Below are positions 62,636 through 64,000 of a stretch of DNA of 64,000 nt, in pieces (the first letter of the stretch is position 1; each line of letters starts with the position of its first letter). The notes under the pieces are model-generated. The model had not been told where the DNA came from, made no database searches, and worked only from the letters and a program-made list of their open reading frames with translations. Position numbers and translations under genes: made by a program. The stretch lies in the NCBI GenBank assembly GCA_001771815.1, contig MEPU01000006.1, positions 186,001 through 250,000 on the forward strand. The letters are read 5' to 3'. The DNA comes from Bdellovibrionales bacterium RIFCSPHIGHO2_01_FULL_40_29. GTDB taxonomy: Bacteria > Bdellovibrionota > Bdellovibrionia > Bdellovibrionales > Bdellovibrionaceae.

Positions 62636-62663
62636 AGTATACTGAGGATCTCAATCGGAACAA
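62636..62663 (-). promoter_or_regulatory. Predicted promoter of the OvoA-decarboxylase gene
   Basis: On the minus strand, TTGTTC (62658-62663) and TATACT (62636-62641) are 16 bp apart, and the ATG starts only 7 bases after the -10. A start site at or next to the A of the ATG is predicted, so the message may be leaderless; no Shine-Dalgarno is seen. Confidence 0.5.
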
Positions 62664-62800
62664 TCTCATCTGCAAAAAATTGATGGGGCTATAGATGCCC
62701 AAACATAATGCAATAACCTCTGCTTTGAACCAGTTTTAAAAAACACAAAGATATACACCTTGATTTCATTTAATTTACATATTATCTACATATATAAGTC

Positions 62801-62832
62801 ATATGTAAGTGCGGAGGGGTTCGCACATACAT
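62801..62832 (+). promoter_or_regulatory. Hairpin in the 5' region of the small membrane ORF
   Basis: GTGCG and CGCAC pair around GAGGGGTT, with flanking ATGT/ACAT extension interrupted by a small bulge. It lies 26-57 bp upstream of the small ORF and downstream of a weak promoter candidate (TTGATT at 62760, TATCTA at 62783). It sits within the transcript leader if that promoter is used. Confidence 0.4.
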
Positions 62833-62857
62833 TTAAAACAATTCCAAAGGAGATCTT

Positions 62858-62965
62858 ATGAGTTCGAGTGGGTTTGTATATAAAAAGCGTAATTATTTCG
62901 ATAAGTTAAATATCACAATCTGGTTTGTGCAACTCCTGATTAGCTATATCGTGGCTTTAAGTTAA
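62858..62965 (+). CDS. Small membrane peptide (35 aa)
   Basis: ATG 62858 has a textbook AAAGGAGA seven bases upstream, a much stronger site than most genes in the window. The 35 residues are a polar start (MSSSGFVYKKRNYFDK) and a hydrophobic segment (LNITIWFVQLLISYIVAL), predicting a single-pass membrane peptide with a cytosolic basic head. Nothing in the sequence tells whether it is a toxin, a regulator or a subunit of something else. The gene otherwise fills a 397-bp gap between the OvoA-like gene and pabA, and a GC-rich hairpin without a T run follows (62970-62996). Confidence 0.6.
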   Translation: MSSSGFVYKKRNYFDKLNITIWFVQLLISYIVALS

Positions 62966-63025
62966 GCCTGAGGGCTGGCAAATTGCGCTAGCCCCTTCCC
63001 CTAAGCCATGACATCTTAACAGCGC

Positions 63026-63568
63026 ATGAAAGCTTTGCTGATAGATCATGATGATTCATTTACTCATAATTTGCGCCACTGGCTTTCAGCATTCACTGAC
63101 CATGTCGAAATCATCAATCACCGCGCCGTTCACAATCAGGATTTTTCAAATTATTCATTTATTGTTTTATCTCCTGGGCCAAAATCTCCACGGGATTATC
63201 CACACATGATCGAGTGGCTCCAAAAACAAAATCCAGCTCAGCCCTTATTTGGAGTCTGCTTAGGAATGCAATTAATGGCCATCTCGGAAGGCGCAGAGGT
63301 GATCCCTTACTCGCCCCCACTGCATGGCAAAAAATCAAAACTGAAATCTGATATTTTGCCCTTTGATAATATTGGAGTGGCACGCTATCACTCGCTTTGC
63401 TGTGCTCACTTAAACGAATTTATAACTCTAGCAACCAGTGATCAAATTCCGATGTGGATCCAACACAAAAGCAAGAAATGGATGGCTGTTCAATTTCATC
63501 CAGAATCTTTTTTAACAGAGCAGACATTTGAATTTCAGAATTATTTAAAAAAATGGATAAGCCCGTGA
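63026..63568 (+). CDS. pabA: Glutamine amidotransferase of aminodeoxychorismate/anthranilate synthase
   Basis: A 180-residue class I amidotransferase: LIDHDDSFTHNLRHWL, oxyanion segment SPGPKSPRDYP, nucleophile Cys in FGVCLGMQLM, and the His/Glu pair in QFHPESFLTEQ. It supplies ammonia to its partner, whose gene overlaps the 3' end. It is slightly short for the family. PabA (p-aminobenzoate for folate) and TrpG (tryptophan) cannot be fully separated by eye; the partner's N-terminus, lacking a typical TrpE start, favours pabA. Confidence 0.85.
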   Translation: MKALLIDHDDSFTHNLRHWLSAFTDHVEIINHRAVHNQDFSNYSFIVLSPGPKSPRDYPHMIEWLQKQNPAQPLFGVCLGMQLMAISEGAEVIPYSPPLHGKKSKLKSDILPFDNIGVARYHSLCCAHLNEFITLATSDQIPMWIQHKSKKWMAVQFHPESFLTEQTFEFQNYLKKWISP

Positions 63569-64000
63569 AGCCAGTCATTTGTTTTTTTGAAAATGACATG
63601 TTTATCTATTCGACTGAGTACGCCTTGCTGACCTGTTCTCAAGATCAGGAAATCACCGATTTTTTAAATGATATTGAAATAAAATACGAAAATGCAATGA
63701 AGATCATTCAGTTGAACTTTGATGCTTATGCAACCACGCCACCAACTGGACAAAAACTGTACCCCTCGTTCAAAGCCTGCGTGTATATTTTAAAACATTT
63801 TTCCGAATGCACGTTGCGCGAAATCATGATGAAACACACAAATCTTTTACGAGATAGCTCTAATGTTTTGAATGAAACTCAGTTTCAACTGATGACGACA
63901 AAGAATGAATTTATTAAAAATGTCACCCGTGCCCAAGAAATGATTGCCGCCGGACGAGTGTATCAACTGAATTTAACAACATTTTTTCAGGCCTCTGTTA
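63553..64000 (+). CDS. pabB: Aminodeoxychorismate synthase component I, 5' part
   Basis: The gene runs off the right edge; 149 codons are visible. It starts at ATG 63553 (overlapping pabA by 16 bp) or GTG 63565 (GTGA overlap). The segment KNEFIKNVTRAQEMIAAGRV followed by YQLNLTTFF is the chorismate-binding enzyme signature (I..GDVYQVNL in PabB/TrpE). The N-terminal part has no recognisable motif. It would use ammonia from the upstream amidotransferase to aminate chorismate. Confidence 0.8.
   Translation, partial: MDKPVKPVICFFENDMFIYSTEYALLTCSQDQEITDFLNDIEIKYENAMKIIQLNFDAYATTPPTGQKLYPSFKACVYILKHFSECTLREIMMKHTNLLRDSSNVLNETQFQLMTTKNEFIKNVTRAQEMIAAGRVYQLNLTTFFQASV

Noticed and set aside
62970-62996. 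Terminator after the small membrane ORF
   Set aside because: AGGGCT and AGCCCCT can pair, but the following TTCCCCT lacks a T run, so a Rho-independent terminator is not supported.
1-64000. tRNA, rRNA or prophage/integrase genes
   Set aside because: No cloverleaf-like sequence, rRNA segment, integrase or phage structural gene was recognised in any gap or frame; I cannot fully exclude a tRNA without a covariance search.

Overview
The window is a compact, AT-rich stretch of a flagellated Gram-negative chromosome. It carries a didermic outer-membrane toolkit (a TonB-dependent receptor, an Mla-type lipid transport system, many lipoproteins), a large sigma-54-linked flagellar operon, and several exported hydrolases. 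Gene content and order are most like Bdellovibrio and its relatives (Bdellovibrionota). That assignment is inferred from gene content, not proven. Genes are tightly packed: several convergent pairs overlap at their 3' ends, and the only stretch over 300 bp without a long gene (62629-63025) holds a probable 35-codon gene.

Layout. 1-420: 3' end of a class A penicillin-binding protein. 422-1384: metallo-beta-lactamase-fold hydrolase. 1484-6644: an island with a sigma-54 promoter, a radical SAM/SPASM maturase, a 39-residue precursor-like peptide, a CHASE2 sensor kinase and a sigma-54-activating response regulator. 6691-11327: a hypothetical gene, then ileS-lspA-lgt. 11302-16208: a TonB-dependent receptor, a lipoprotein, yacG and an APC-type permease. 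16352-22207: HU, pfkA and a complete branched-chain amino-acid-type ABC transporter (livKHMGF). 22200-25750: an exported kinase-like protein and an S41 peptidase. 25848-41162: a 15-gene flagellar operon on the minus strand, running from a TPR protein through a shortened NtrC-like regulator, flgBC, fliEFGHIJ, motE-like, fliK and flgD to flgE. 41354-44125: a lipoprotein and mlaE-mlaF-mlaD. 44122-44902: a REP-associated transposase with its own REP copies. 44989-46860: dciA-like gene and trmFO. 46994-49474: phospholipase D-like lipoprotein. 49754-54317: MltF-like lytic transglycosylase, glmS and glmU. 54407-58398: HAD phosphatase, a histidine kinase with a degenerate ATPase domain, and an NtrC-type regulator. 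58401-62628: a class V PLP enzyme and an OvoA-like sulfoxide synthase fused to a PLP decarboxylase. 62858-62965: small membrane peptide. 63026-64000: pabA/trpG and the start of pabB/trpE.

Two loci stand out. First, the radical SAM enzyme is followed 22 bp later by a 39-codon gene that has the shape of a RiPP precursor; a good -24/-12 promoter precedes the enzyme and a sigma-54 activator two-component pair follows, so a self-contained modified-peptide signalling circuit is plausible. Second, the 1033-residue fusion joins an ovothiol-type 5-histidylcysteine sulfoxide synthase to an amino-acid decarboxylase in place of the usual methyltransferase, next to a class V PLP protein that could be the C-S lyase; this predicts an undescribed decarboxylated thiohistidine such as a thiohistamine.

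All function calls come from reading motifs by eye; no database search was run.
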